Shown here in pieces: positions 57,825 to 64,000 of a stretch of DNA of 64,000 nucleotides. This stretch comes from Pseudanabaena sp. Salubria-1 (lineage in GTDB: Bacteria; Cyanobacteriota; Cyanobacteriia; Pseudanabaenales; Pseudanabaenaceae). Location: contig JALQCR010000009.1 of NCBI GenBank assembly GCA_023336205.1, positions 124,001 through 188,000 on the forward strand. Reading direction: 5' to 3'. The first letter of the stretch is position 1; the number at the start of each line of letters is the position of its first letter. The notes under the pieces are model-generated. The model was not told where the DNA came from, searched no databases, and saw nothing but the letters and a program-made list of their open reading frames with translations. Position numbers and translations under genes: made by a program.

Positions 57825-57911
57825 GAACCACAATAAACTTTTTGAAAGTGCCGCTTTGCGCCCCTTTCAAAAAGTTTATTGGTTAGGATTTCAGCGTAAA
57901 GTGCTGTAGGT
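57825..57911. repeat. Variable-stem palindromic element, family 1, plus orientation
   Basis: Starts TGAACCACAATAAAC and ends GGATTTCAGCGTAAAGTGCTGTAGG, with a hairpin at 57832-57880 (AATAAACTTTTTGAAAG and complement). It lies about 70 bp before the gnd start and so probably in the gnd promoter or leader. Confidence 0.72.
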
Positions 57912-57984
57912 TAGGCAATTTGCCTATGTTTTGGGTTTGTATTTTGAGAATGAAGCATATTCGTTCATGGATAGTGAGGATTTT

Positions 57985-59409
57985 ATGACATCTGACAAGC
58001 AGAATTTTGGATTGATTGGTTTGGCTGTGATGGGTGAAAACCTTGCTCTGAACATTGAGCGCAATGGGTTTTCGATGAGTGTTTATAATCGGAGCCGTGA
58101 TAAAACCGATAAGTTTTTAGCAACACGCGCTGCTGGTAAAAACTTCAAAGGTACATTCACGATCGCAGAATTTGTTGCTTCCCTAGAGCGACCTCGCAAA
58201 ATGCTGATTATGGTAAAGGCGGGAGCCCCCGTTGATGCTGTAATCCAAGAACTAATCCCATTTTTGGAAGAAGGCGACATTATTATCGATGGTGGTAACT
58301 CGCTCTTTGGTGATACTGAACGTCGTACCGTTGAGCTAGAAGCGATCAACCTCAAATTTATTGGCATGGGTGTGAGTGGCGGTGAAGAAGGCGCTCTCAA
58401 TGGCCCTAGCATGATGCCAGGCGGGCAAAAGTCTGCCTATGCAGAAATTGAGCCGATTGTGACCAAAATTGCTGCTCAAGTCGATGATGGCGCTTGTGTG
58501 ACCTACATTGGCAAAGGTAGTGCGGGGCATTACGTAAAAATGGTGCATAACGGCATTGAATATGGCGATATGCAGTTGATTGCTGAGGCTTACGATCTAC
58601 TCAGTACTGGTTTAGGCTTGACGGCAAGTGAGTTGCATGAAACCTTTACCGCATGGAAAAGTTCAGAGCTTGATTCTTATCTCATCGATATCACAGCTGA
58701 TATTTTCACAAAAACTGATGAGCTCACTGGGGATGCATTAGTCAATAAGATTGTGGATGCGGCTGGTCAAAAGGGAACAGGCAAATGGACTGTGGAAAGT
58801 GCCTTTGATCTTGGTGTACCGATCCCCACGATGATCGCGGCGGTGACTGCCCGGGTGATGTCTTCTTATAAGGAACAACGGGTGGCTGCCTCGAAGGTGC
58901 TGATCAGTTCAACTTCTGGTAAATATGAAGGCGATCGCCAAGAATTTATCGATGCGGTACGTGATGCCCTTTACTGTTCCAAAATTTGTTCCTACGCTCA
59001 AGGTATGGCGCTTTTGGGTGCAGCCTCTCGCGAGTTTGGCTACGACTTAAATCTTGGCGAAATAGCTCGGATCTGGAAAGGTGGCTGCATTATCCGTGCT
59101 GCGTTCCTTGACAAGATCAAGCTAGCTTTTCAGCGCAATCCCCAATTGCCTAACTTGTTAGTTGATCCCGACTTTACGCAAACTATTCTGACCAAAGAAG
59201 CTGCTTGGCGTAAGGTCGTCATGGCGGCGGCACAGTTGGGTATTCCGATCCCCGCGTTTAGTGCGTCTCTCGATTATTTCGATAGCTACCGACGCGATCG
59301 CCTACCTCAAAACTTGACACAGGCTCAGCGCGATTACTTCGGTGCTCATACCTATGAGCGTACCGATAAGCCCAGAGGCGAATTTTTCCACACCGAGTGG
59401 ATGAAGTAA
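57985..59409 (+). CDS. gnd: 6-phosphogluconate dehydrogenase (decarboxylating)
   Basis: 474 residues from the ATG at 57985, chosen because GTGAGGA lies just upstream and the family N-terminus ([23 protein letters not shown]) follows; in-frame starts at 57967 and 57931 would add an atypical extension. NADP-binding [10 protein letters not shown], substrate residues in [19 protein letters not shown] and the catalytic Lys/Glu in [19 protein letters not shown] are present. Oxidative pentose phosphate pathway, the main NADPH source in darkness. Confidence 0.97.
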   Translation: MTSDKQNFGLIGLAVMGENLALNIERNGFSMSVYNRSRDKTDKFLATRAAGKNFKGTFTIAEFVASLERPRKMLIMVKAGAPVDAVIQELIPFLEEGDIIIDGGNSLFGDTERRTVELEAINLKFIGMGVSGGEEGALNGPSMMPGGQKSAYAEIEPIVTKIAAQVDDGACVTYIGKGSAGHYVKMVHNGIEYGDMQLIAEAYDLLSTGLGLTASELHETFTAWKSSELDSYLIDITADIFTKTDELTGDALVNKIVDAAGQKGTGKWTVESAFDLGVPIPTMIAAVTARVMSSYKEQRVAASKVLISSTSGKYEGDRQEFIDAVRDALYCSKICSYAQGMALLGAASREFGYDLNLGEIARIWKGGCIIRAAFLDKIKLAFQRNPQLPNLLVDPDFTQTILTKEAAWRKVVMAAAQLGIPIPAFSASLDYFDSYRRDRLPQNLTQAQRDYFGAHTYERTDKPRGEFFHTEWMK

Positions 59410-59421
59410 GTAAATATAAAA

Positions 59422-59468
59422 AGCCAGAACCTCTGGCGCACGCTGCGCGTGCGCCAGAGGTTCTGGCT
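59422..59468 (+). terminator. gnd terminator
   Basis: Near-perfect 21-bp arms (AGCCAGAACCTCTGGCGCAC and complement) 12 bp after the gnd stop. Confidence 0.85.
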
Positions 59469-59545
59469 CTATGCCTATATATTAGGCTATTGTAAAATCT
59501 ATAAGTTTGCTTGCAAGGTATGCTTATGAGCAGTGCAGGACGGTA

Positions 59546-60097
59546 GTGAAGACAAAAATATTTCGCGTAGCCGATCAGGTATTCGTTCCTGCGGAAATAA
59601 ACAAGTTTAGTCAAAAGAATTTGGATGATTTCGAGACATTCTGGCGATCACGAATCCAGCCAGAGCTGCAAGATGAAATTTACTGGAATTGGCTAAACAA
59701 AAATCGACTGTATATTTCGAGGGATAACTATGAAGCCTATGCTATAGAAACTGATAGTGAGCGAATAACCCAAGGCATGATGTTGATTGAGACACAAAAT
59801 CATCGGTCAAAGGTTGATCAGCGAAAAAGGATAGTCTATGTTGAAACCCTTGAGACAGCACCTTGGAATCGTCAAAAATCTGAGCCAGCCCCACAGTTTA
59901 AACGTGTGGGTACAGCCTTATTAAGATTTGCTCAACGGAGAAGTCAAGAACTAGGTTACGACGGGATAGTTGGTTTACACTCATTACCAGAGTCCGAAGT
60001 CTTTTATCGAAACCAAAACATGATGGACTGTGGTCAAGAACCAGAAAAGGACAACCTAACTTATTTTGAGTGGTACAAAAGTGGAGGTAAGCCATGA
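59546..60097 (+). CDS. GNAT-like acetyltransferase, first gene of a four-gene operon
   Basis: 183 residues from the GTG at 59546 (preceded by an AGGAC ribosome-binding site); a TTG at 59507 would add 13 residues. The C-terminal half has a GNAT-like acetyl-CoA turn, QFKRVGTALLRFAQRRSQELGYDGIVGLHS, then SEVFYRNQNMMDCG. The N-terminal part (about 1-70) has no recognised domain. Its stop overlaps the next start by 4 bp (ATGA). It has no known partner family; the operon is discussed as a finding. Confidence 0.7.
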   Translation: MKTKIFRVADQVFVPAEINKFSQKNLDDFETFWRSRIQPELQDEIYWNWLNKNRLYISRDNYEAYAIETDSERITQGMMLIETQNHRSKVDQRKRIVYVETLETAPWNRQKSEPAPQFKRVGTALLRFAQRRSQELGYDGIVGLHSLPESEVFYRNQNMMDCGQEPEKDNLTYFEWYKSGGKP

Positions 60098-60390
60098 TTA
60101 CGGATGAATTTGACATGGATGAAGCAGAGATGCTCAGGGATGTGCAGATCGAGGACGAGTCTGGTTGTGATATCAGGGCAGGAATTAACCACGGTGCAAA
60201 TCTTGGTAATTACTTATTCGAGAAAATCAATGCCATTAGCTATAACGAGTTGAAAGAAATTTTGACCGACAGCAAAGTTGGTAACATCCTGTCATCCGAA
60301 GAGATTGATGAAGTTGCAGCCAAACTTCAAGAAAAAATCTTAGCCCCACGACTAGAGCTAAAACCCTATCCCATCCCCAAATCAGCCTAG
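60094..60390 (+). CDS. Small acidic protein of unknown function, second gene of the operon
   Basis: 98 residues, acidic (MITDEFDMDEAEMLRDVQIEDESGC), with a helical C-terminal half (YNELKEILTDSKVGNILSSEEIDEVAAKLQEKI). It overlaps the acetyltransferase stop by 4 bp and lies 3 bp before the next gene. An acidic small partner coupled to an acetyltransferase resembles the arrangement of toxin-antitoxin pairs, but nothing in the sequence proves it. Confidence 0.65.
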   Translation: MITDEFDMDEAEMLRDVQIEDESGCDIRAGINHGANLGNYLFEKINAISYNELKEILTDSKVGNILSSEEIDEVAAKLQEKILAPRLELKPYPIPKSA

Positions 60391-60393
60391 ACA

Positions 60394-60936
60394 ATGCCTG
60401 ATCCTTACGATCCCAAAAAACACAAAGTCGTCCCCTTGAGCGAAGTCCATGCCAATCGTAGGGAGACCGAGCAGAGTGATATATCCCGCGCTGACTTAAG
60501 AAACTTGTTAGCCGAAGTAATTGATGAGCGAGTTGCTGATAAATTTTCTCGTCTACAGAAAAGTATCGACCTAATGATGGTACATATTGGAGCTGTACAA
60601 AGTGGAGAAGTCGAAGACTCAGCATTAAAGGTCACAACAGACCTAAATGCTTCTACAGATGTTGCAGTGGCAACCATTCAACTTCGCCCAGAAGACTATT
60701 ACACCTATACTACTGGAGACATAGCCGAATTGCTTGGTATCAAAATAAACGAGGTTGTCAAGTTAGTTGGCAGTCTAGGGTTACGTAACAACAGTGAATA
60801 TCATAAGCCGATTAAAACAGGCAAGAAAAATTTTGTACAAAAGTATTCTCAACCTGCATTCGAGAAAATTAAGCAGGAAATACATCGTGAAAATAACCTA
60901 ATAATATCAAACCAAGAAATCGATCGCAGAGCCTAA
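60394..60936 (+). CDS. Putative helix-turn-helix protein, third gene of the operon
   Basis: 180 residues. The N-terminal half is polar with a helix around SRADLRNLLAEVIDERVADKFSRLQ. Residues 108-170 look like a winged or MerR-type DNA-binding unit: YYTYTTGDIAELLGIKINEVVKLVGSLG followed by a basic segment KTGKKNFVQKYSQPAFEKI. It may regulate the operon or bind DNA as part of the system. 4 bp before the next gene. Confidence 0.6.
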   Translation: MPDPYDPKKHKVVPLSEVHANRRETEQSDISRADLRNLLAEVIDERVADKFSRLQKSIDLMMVHIGAVQSGEVEDSALKVTTDLNASTDVAVATIQLRPEDYYTYTTGDIAELLGIKINEVVKLVGSLGLRNNSEYHKPIKTGKKNFVQKYSQPAFEKIKQEIHRENNLIISNQEIDRRA

Positions 60937-60940
60937 AACA

Positions 60941-61297
60941 ATGACTGAAAGATGGACAGATGAGCGATTAGACCGATTTGCTGACAAAGTTGATAGCTTA
61001 GGCAACGATATCCAGCAACTAATACAAACACTTTACCTCGAACTGCCAACAGTCAAAGCTGAGATAAATAGTGTCAGAGAGGAGGCAAGGGAGCAACGTG
61101 AAACTTTCCATACCGAACTTGCGGAAATAAAGGAGATTATTAAACAGCAAGCTATTAAATCACAATCTCAAAGCGAATCTCTTCACACCGAATTACTAGA
61201 AATCAAAGAAATCACCAGACAGCAAGCCATTGTTGCTCAGACTCAAGCTGAAAGTATAAGGCTGATGATTGAGATGCTCAATCGGAAACAGGCTTAG
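60941..61297 (+). CDS. Coiled-coil protein, fourth gene of the operon
   Basis: 118 residues, nearly all coiled coil. Two copies of a 29-residue unit containing FHTELAEIKEIIKQQA and LHTELLEIKEITRQQA follow a similar LDRFADKVDSLGNDIQQLIQTLY start. No enzymatic motif. Probably forms an oligomer or scaffold. Last gene of the tight operon; 44 bp before anmK. Confidence 0.65.
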   Translation: MTERWTDERLDRFADKVDSLGNDIQQLIQTLYLELPTVKAEINSVREEAREQRETFHTELAEIKEIIKQQAIKSQSQSESLHTELLEIKEITRQQAIVAQTQAESIRLMIEMLNRKQA

Positions 61298-61341
61298 TAA
61301 ATCAATAAAGGCGATCGCAATTATCTTTTTATTTAAAATTC

Positions 61342-62487
61342 ATGATTAGTGCACCAACTGACAAAATATTAGCGATCGGGTTGATGAGTGGGACATCGGT
61401 CGATGGCATCGATGCGGCTCTTGTGGAAATTAGCGATCGCCATAACCATATCGAAACTAATTTAATCGCGGGACATACTTACGCATATCCCGACGATCTG
61501 AGAGCTGAAATATTAGCGGTTTGTGCAGGGGAAGCGCGATCGCTACAGCAAATATGTGAACTCGATGATCGCATTGCCGAGAGTTTTGCTAAAGCTGCGA
61601 TCGCCATTATGGAAAAATGCGATCGGCAACCCGATCTGATTGGCTCTCACGGTCAAACAGTATTTCATCGTCCTCCTGTTGGGGAGCAAATGGGCTACAC
61701 GGTTCAGATTGGGCGGGGTGCAGTAATTGCCGAATTGACGGGGATCAAGACTGTCAGCGATTTTCGGGTTGCCGACATTGAGGCTGGAGGTCAGGGCGCT
61801 CCACTCGTATCGATGTTAGATGTTTTGCTGCTTTCAGATCCTACTAAATATCGCGTTTGCCAAAATATTGGTGGGATCAGTAACCTAACTTATTTGCCTC
61901 CCAACTCAATTGAGAATCAAGATCAGGTTTTTGGTTTTGACAATGCTGCTGGCAATGTCCTAATGGATATGGCAACCCAAAAATTATTTGGTGAGCCTTT
62001 CGATCTTGATGGTGAGATCGCCCGTCAAGGTAACCCAGATTTAGATTTAATCAATAAATGGCTAGAGCAAGAATTTTTTGTAACCGCACCACCAAAATCT
62101 ACAGGACGAGAGTTATTTAGTCCTGACTATTTAGAAGCGCGTTTGGCGGAATGCCAACATTTGAGCAATTACGATATTTTGGCTACACTTACTGAGTTTA
62201 CGGCTAGGGCGATCGCTAAAAGTTATCGTGATTTTCTGCCAGTATTTCCCGATGAAGTCTTGATTGGCGGCGGCGGTGGGCGCAACGGTTATTTGATGGA
62301 GCGTTTGCAGGATTTATTAGCTCCTGCGATCGTAAAGCGTACAGATGAGTTTGGGATGAGTGGTGATAGTAAAGAGGCGATCGCCTTCGCTGTGTTGGGA
62401 TATTTGCGTCTCAAAGAACGTGCTGGCAATTTACCCAGCGTCACAGGTGCAAAGCGATCGGTATTATTAGGTAAAATTTATCAATAG
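61342..62487 (+). CDS. anmK: Anhydro-N-acetylmuramic acid kinase
   Basis: 381 residues. ASKHA-fold motifs: GLMSGTSVDGIDAALVE at the N-terminus, GSHGQTVFHRP with catalytic Asp in VSDFRVADIEAGGQGAPLV, FDNAAGNVLMD and GGGGRNGYLMERL. Phosphorylates and opens 1,6-anhydroMurNAc in peptidoglycan recycling. The start is immediately preceded by AT-rich DNA with a HIP1-like site. Confidence 0.96.
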   Translation: MISAPTDKILAIGLMSGTSVDGIDAALVEISDRHNHIETNLIAGHTYAYPDDLRAEILAVCAGEARSLQQICELDDRIAESFAKAAIAIMEKCDRQPDLIGSHGQTVFHRPPVGEQMGYTVQIGRGAVIAELTGIKTVSDFRVADIEAGGQGAPLVSMLDVLLLSDPTKYRVCQNIGGISNLTYLPPNSIENQDQVFGFDNAAGNVLMDMATQKLFGEPFDLDGEIARQGNPDLDLINKWLEQEFFVTAPPKSTGRELFSPDYLEARLAECQHLSNYDILATLTEFTARAIAKSYRDFLPVFPDEVLIGGGGGRNGYLMERLQDLLAPAIVKRTDEFGMSGDSKEAIAFAVLGYLRLKERAGNLPSVTGAKRSVLLGKIYQ

Positions 62488-62523
62488 CAATATTTTCAAC
62501 ACTACTTTTACAGGTATCGAGCA

Positions 62524-62781
62524 ATGTCAAGTAAAGATGCCATCATTAATGAGTTGCAATATATTCCCGAATCTAAACTATCTGCTCTATATGATCTGAT
62601 TCACTATTTTCGCTTGGGAATTAATAGTGAGATAGAGCAAGAATCTGATGAAGATCTCGCAATAGATCAACATCAATGCTTAAAAACCATACAAAAAATT
62701 AAACAGGAAGGTTTATCAGGCTTTACCGAGATTAGTGATGTAAAAACTTATATTCAAGATTTAAAACATGAAATTAGTTAA
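62524..62781 (+). CDS. Antitoxin-like protein paired with a RelE-type toxin
   Basis: 85 residues, acidic, with a helix KDAIINELQYIPESKLSALYDLIHYFRLG at the N-terminus, as in small cyanobacterial DUF2281/antitoxin-like proteins, and a C-terminal tail (GFTEISDVKTYIQDLKHE) suited to wrapping a toxin. Its end overlaps the next start by 14 bp. Confidence 0.78.
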   Translation: MSSKDAIINELQYIPESKLSALYDLIHYFRLGINSEIEQESDEDLAIDQHQCLKTIQKIKQEGLSGFTEISDVKTYIQDLKHEIS

Positions 62782-63037
62782 AGATGATGACTATAAACGT
62801 AAAGAGCGCAAGTTCTTTAAAAAACGTCCTCACTTAATTGACAAGTATGGAGAAGCTTTAGAAAAGCTTAAAACTTCTCCATTTGATCCATCACTAAAAA
62901 CACATAAATTAAAAGGTGATCTTAGCGAATTTTATGCCTGTAGTCTGACCTATGAATACCGTATTATTTGTGTTTTTCTAGTCCAAAATGAGACAATAGT
63001 TTTAGTCGATATTGGTAGTCACGATGAAGTTTATTAA
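62768..63037 (+). CDS. RelE/YafQ-type mRNA interferase toxin
   Basis: 89 residues, basic, with the RelE fold pattern: FFKKRPHLIDKYGEALEKLKTSPFDPSLKTHKLKG, ACSLTYEYRIICVF (catalytic-region Arg) and a C-terminal GSHDEVY. Known relatives cleave mRNA on the ribosome. Coupled to the antitoxin-like gene before it. Confidence 0.88.
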   Translation: MKLVKDDDYKRKERKFFKKRPHLIDKYGEALEKLKTSPFDPSLKTHKLKGDLSEFYACSLTYEYRIICVFLVQNETIVLVDIGSHDEVY

Positions 63038-63044
63038 TGCCAGT

Positions 63045-63076
63045 AAAAAAAGGAGGCACTTTACGCCTCCTTTTTT
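63045..63076. terminator. Bidirectional terminator between toxin gene and rpsB
   Basis: Arms AAAAAAAGGAGGC and complement with loop ACTTTAC, between convergent stops. Confidence 0.85.
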
Positions 63077-63091
63077 ATGTTTAAAGAAGCA

Positions 63092-63871
63092 TTAAGCAGC
63101 TTCTTCTTCATCTCCAGTAATGATCGCTTCATCTTCGACATAAGCTTCAGCATCTTCAGCAGATACTTCATACTCGATGTCTTCGATGTCGCCATGACGA
63201 CCCTCGTAGATTGCATCGGCAAGCTTACCGACAATCAACTTAATCGAGCGAATCGCGTCGTCATTTGCAGGAATACCGATGTCAACGCTATCAGGATCGC
63301 AGTTGGTATCAAGCAAAGACACAATGGGAATCTTCAACTTTTGGCATTCTTGAACAGCGTTGTACTCACGCTTGTGGTCAACCACGATCACAATGTCGGG
63401 TGGCTTGCGCATAAGCTTGATGCCGCCAAGGTACTTGCGTAGCTTTTCCATTTCACGGCGAAGTGTGGATGCTTCTTTCTTAGGAAGGCGATCAAGTGCG
63501 CCGCTTTCGTCGCGACGTTCGAGATCTTTGAGGCGATCGACACGGGTTTTGATGGTTGTCCAGTTGGTAAGCATTCCACCCAACCAGCGTTGGTTGATGT
63601 AGTAACTACCACAACGAGCTGCTTCTTGAGCAATTAGACCAGCAGCTTGACGCTTGGTTCCAACAAACAAAACCTTTTTGCCTTGTTCAGATGCTTGACG
63701 CAAATAAACGTAAGCTTCTTCGAGGTATTGAGCAGTTTGAACTAGGTCAATGATGTGAACGCCATTACGCTCGGTAAAGATGTAAGGCTCCATCTTGGGG
63801 TTCCAACGACGGGTTTGATGCCCGAAGTGGACTCCAGACTCTAGCAACTGGGCTAGGGTTACGACTCCCAT
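63092..63871 (-). CDS. rpsB: 30S ribosomal protein S2
   Basis: 259 residues. Standard S2 sequence: [77 protein letters not shown]. The acidic C-terminal extension ([18 protein letters not shown]) is common in cyanobacteria. A GGAGAAAAA ribosome-binding site precedes the ATG. In many cyanobacteria tsf follows rpsB; here a toxin gene converges and tsf is absent from the expected place. Confidence 0.98.
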   Translation of the reverse strand: MGVVTLAQLLESGVHFGHQTRRWNPKMEPYIFTERNGVHIIDLVQTAQYLEEAYVYLRQASEQGKKVLFVGTKRQAAGLIAQEAARCGSYYINQRWLGGMLTNWTTIKTRVDRLKDLERRDESGALDRLPKKEASTLRREMEKLRKYLGGIKLMRKPPDIVIVVDHKREYNAVQECQKLKIPIVSLLDTNCDPDSVDIGIPANDDAIRSIKLIVGKLADAIYEGRHGDIEDIEYEVSAEDAEAYVEDEAIITGDEEEAA

Positions 63872-63889
63872 TTAATTTTTCTCCTATTG

Positions 63890-63952
63890 TTCGGGTTTAT
63901 CCTTGCGCCTGAGATGGAATTTAAAAGTTACAAGTAACTTTAAACACCCGAA
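63890..63952 (-). promoter_or_regulatory. rpsB: Structured rpsB leader
   Basis: TTCGGGT (63890-63896 on plus) can pair with ACCCGAA (63946-63952), enclosing a perfect hairpin AAAGTTAC/GTAACTTT (63924-63941). The structure ends 18 bp before the rpsB start. A leader of this type could mediate feedback by S2; the pairing is seen, the role is inferred. Confidence 0.45.
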
Positions 63953-64000
63953 GCCTCAAGCGTGTGTTTTTTACAGCCTATCTAGGATATCGCATTATGC

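Noticed and set aside
59258..59614. 118-codon minus-strand frame across the gnd terminator
   Set aside because: It crosses the 3' end of gnd, the hairpin and the next promoter, and has arbitrary composition.
63872..64000. tRNA gene upstream of rpsB
   Set aside because: No cloverleaf or T-loop GTTCRA motif; the stems fit a leader structure instead.

Overview
The window is cyanobacterial chromosome. The evidence is the ATP synthase cluster atp1-atpB-atpE-atpG-atpF-atpH-atpA with both b and b' subunits, a split proton-translocating transhydrogenase (pntA/pntA2/pntB), a PsbP-like lipoprotein, a GUN4-domain protein, Uma2 and DUF29 genes, and very frequent HIP1 (GCGATCGC) octamers. The gene set and the many intergenic hairpins with a GCAAAGC-type core would suit a Pseudanabaena-like filamentous cyanobacterium, but the genus is an inference. 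I saw no tRNA, rRNA or CRISPR array.

Layout. 1-4.3 kb: PsbP-like lipoprotein, a receiver/PP2C phosphatase converging on a STAS protein, an Mrp ATPase and a NYN/PIN-like protein. 4.4-7.2 kb: a decayed IS1-like element and an IS5-type element inside a winged-helix/ATPase remnant. 7.2-14.9 kb: ABC permease, GUN4-like protein, pnt operon, cobT and Uma2. 14.9-26.8 kb: a surface-polysaccharide locus with glycosyltransferases, gmd, an ABC-2 exporter (wzm/wzt), a methyltransferase, a GDP-perosamine-synthase-like aminotransferase and an acetyltransferase. Its gmd and one glycosyltransferase are each split by an IS. 26.8-30.3 kb: IS1595-type element, IS5 remnant and a TPR-CHAT gene without its start. 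30.3-43 kb: housekeeping (ahcY, ispH, sugar aminotransferase, mannose-phosphate-isomerase-type cupin, 2-Cys peroxiredoxin), a P-type ATPase homologue lacking its catalytic motifs, and a hydrolase split by a 1.5-kb IS. 43-46.7 kb: SirB1-type protein, an HTH/acidic protein, a Rap1a/Tai-like secreted protein and MazEF. 46.7-51.8 kb: ATP synthase. 52-64 kb: hypothetical proteins, deoC, a 1.2-kb gene-free stretch full of palindromic elements, gnd, an uncharacterised four-gene operon, anmK, a RelE-type toxin-antitoxin pair and rpsB.

Two themes stand out. First, four host genes (at 5.6-7.2, 14.9-17.2, 17.2-19.4 and 40.6-43.0 kb) are each cut by one IS. Removing the IS and one copy of the short target duplication restores an uninterrupted frame in every case (237, 382, 322 and 300 codons), so these look like recent insertions. 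Second, intergenic DNA carries several families of palindromic elements whose flanks are conserved while the long hairpin stems differ completely between copies yet stay self-complementary.

Less expected coding content: the intact 653-codon P-type ATPase pseudoenzyme, the four-gene GNAT/HTH/coiled-coil operon, an A9 frameshift site in the IS1595 transposase, and a base-composition switch inside wzt at the boundary between its ATPase and substrate-recognition domains.
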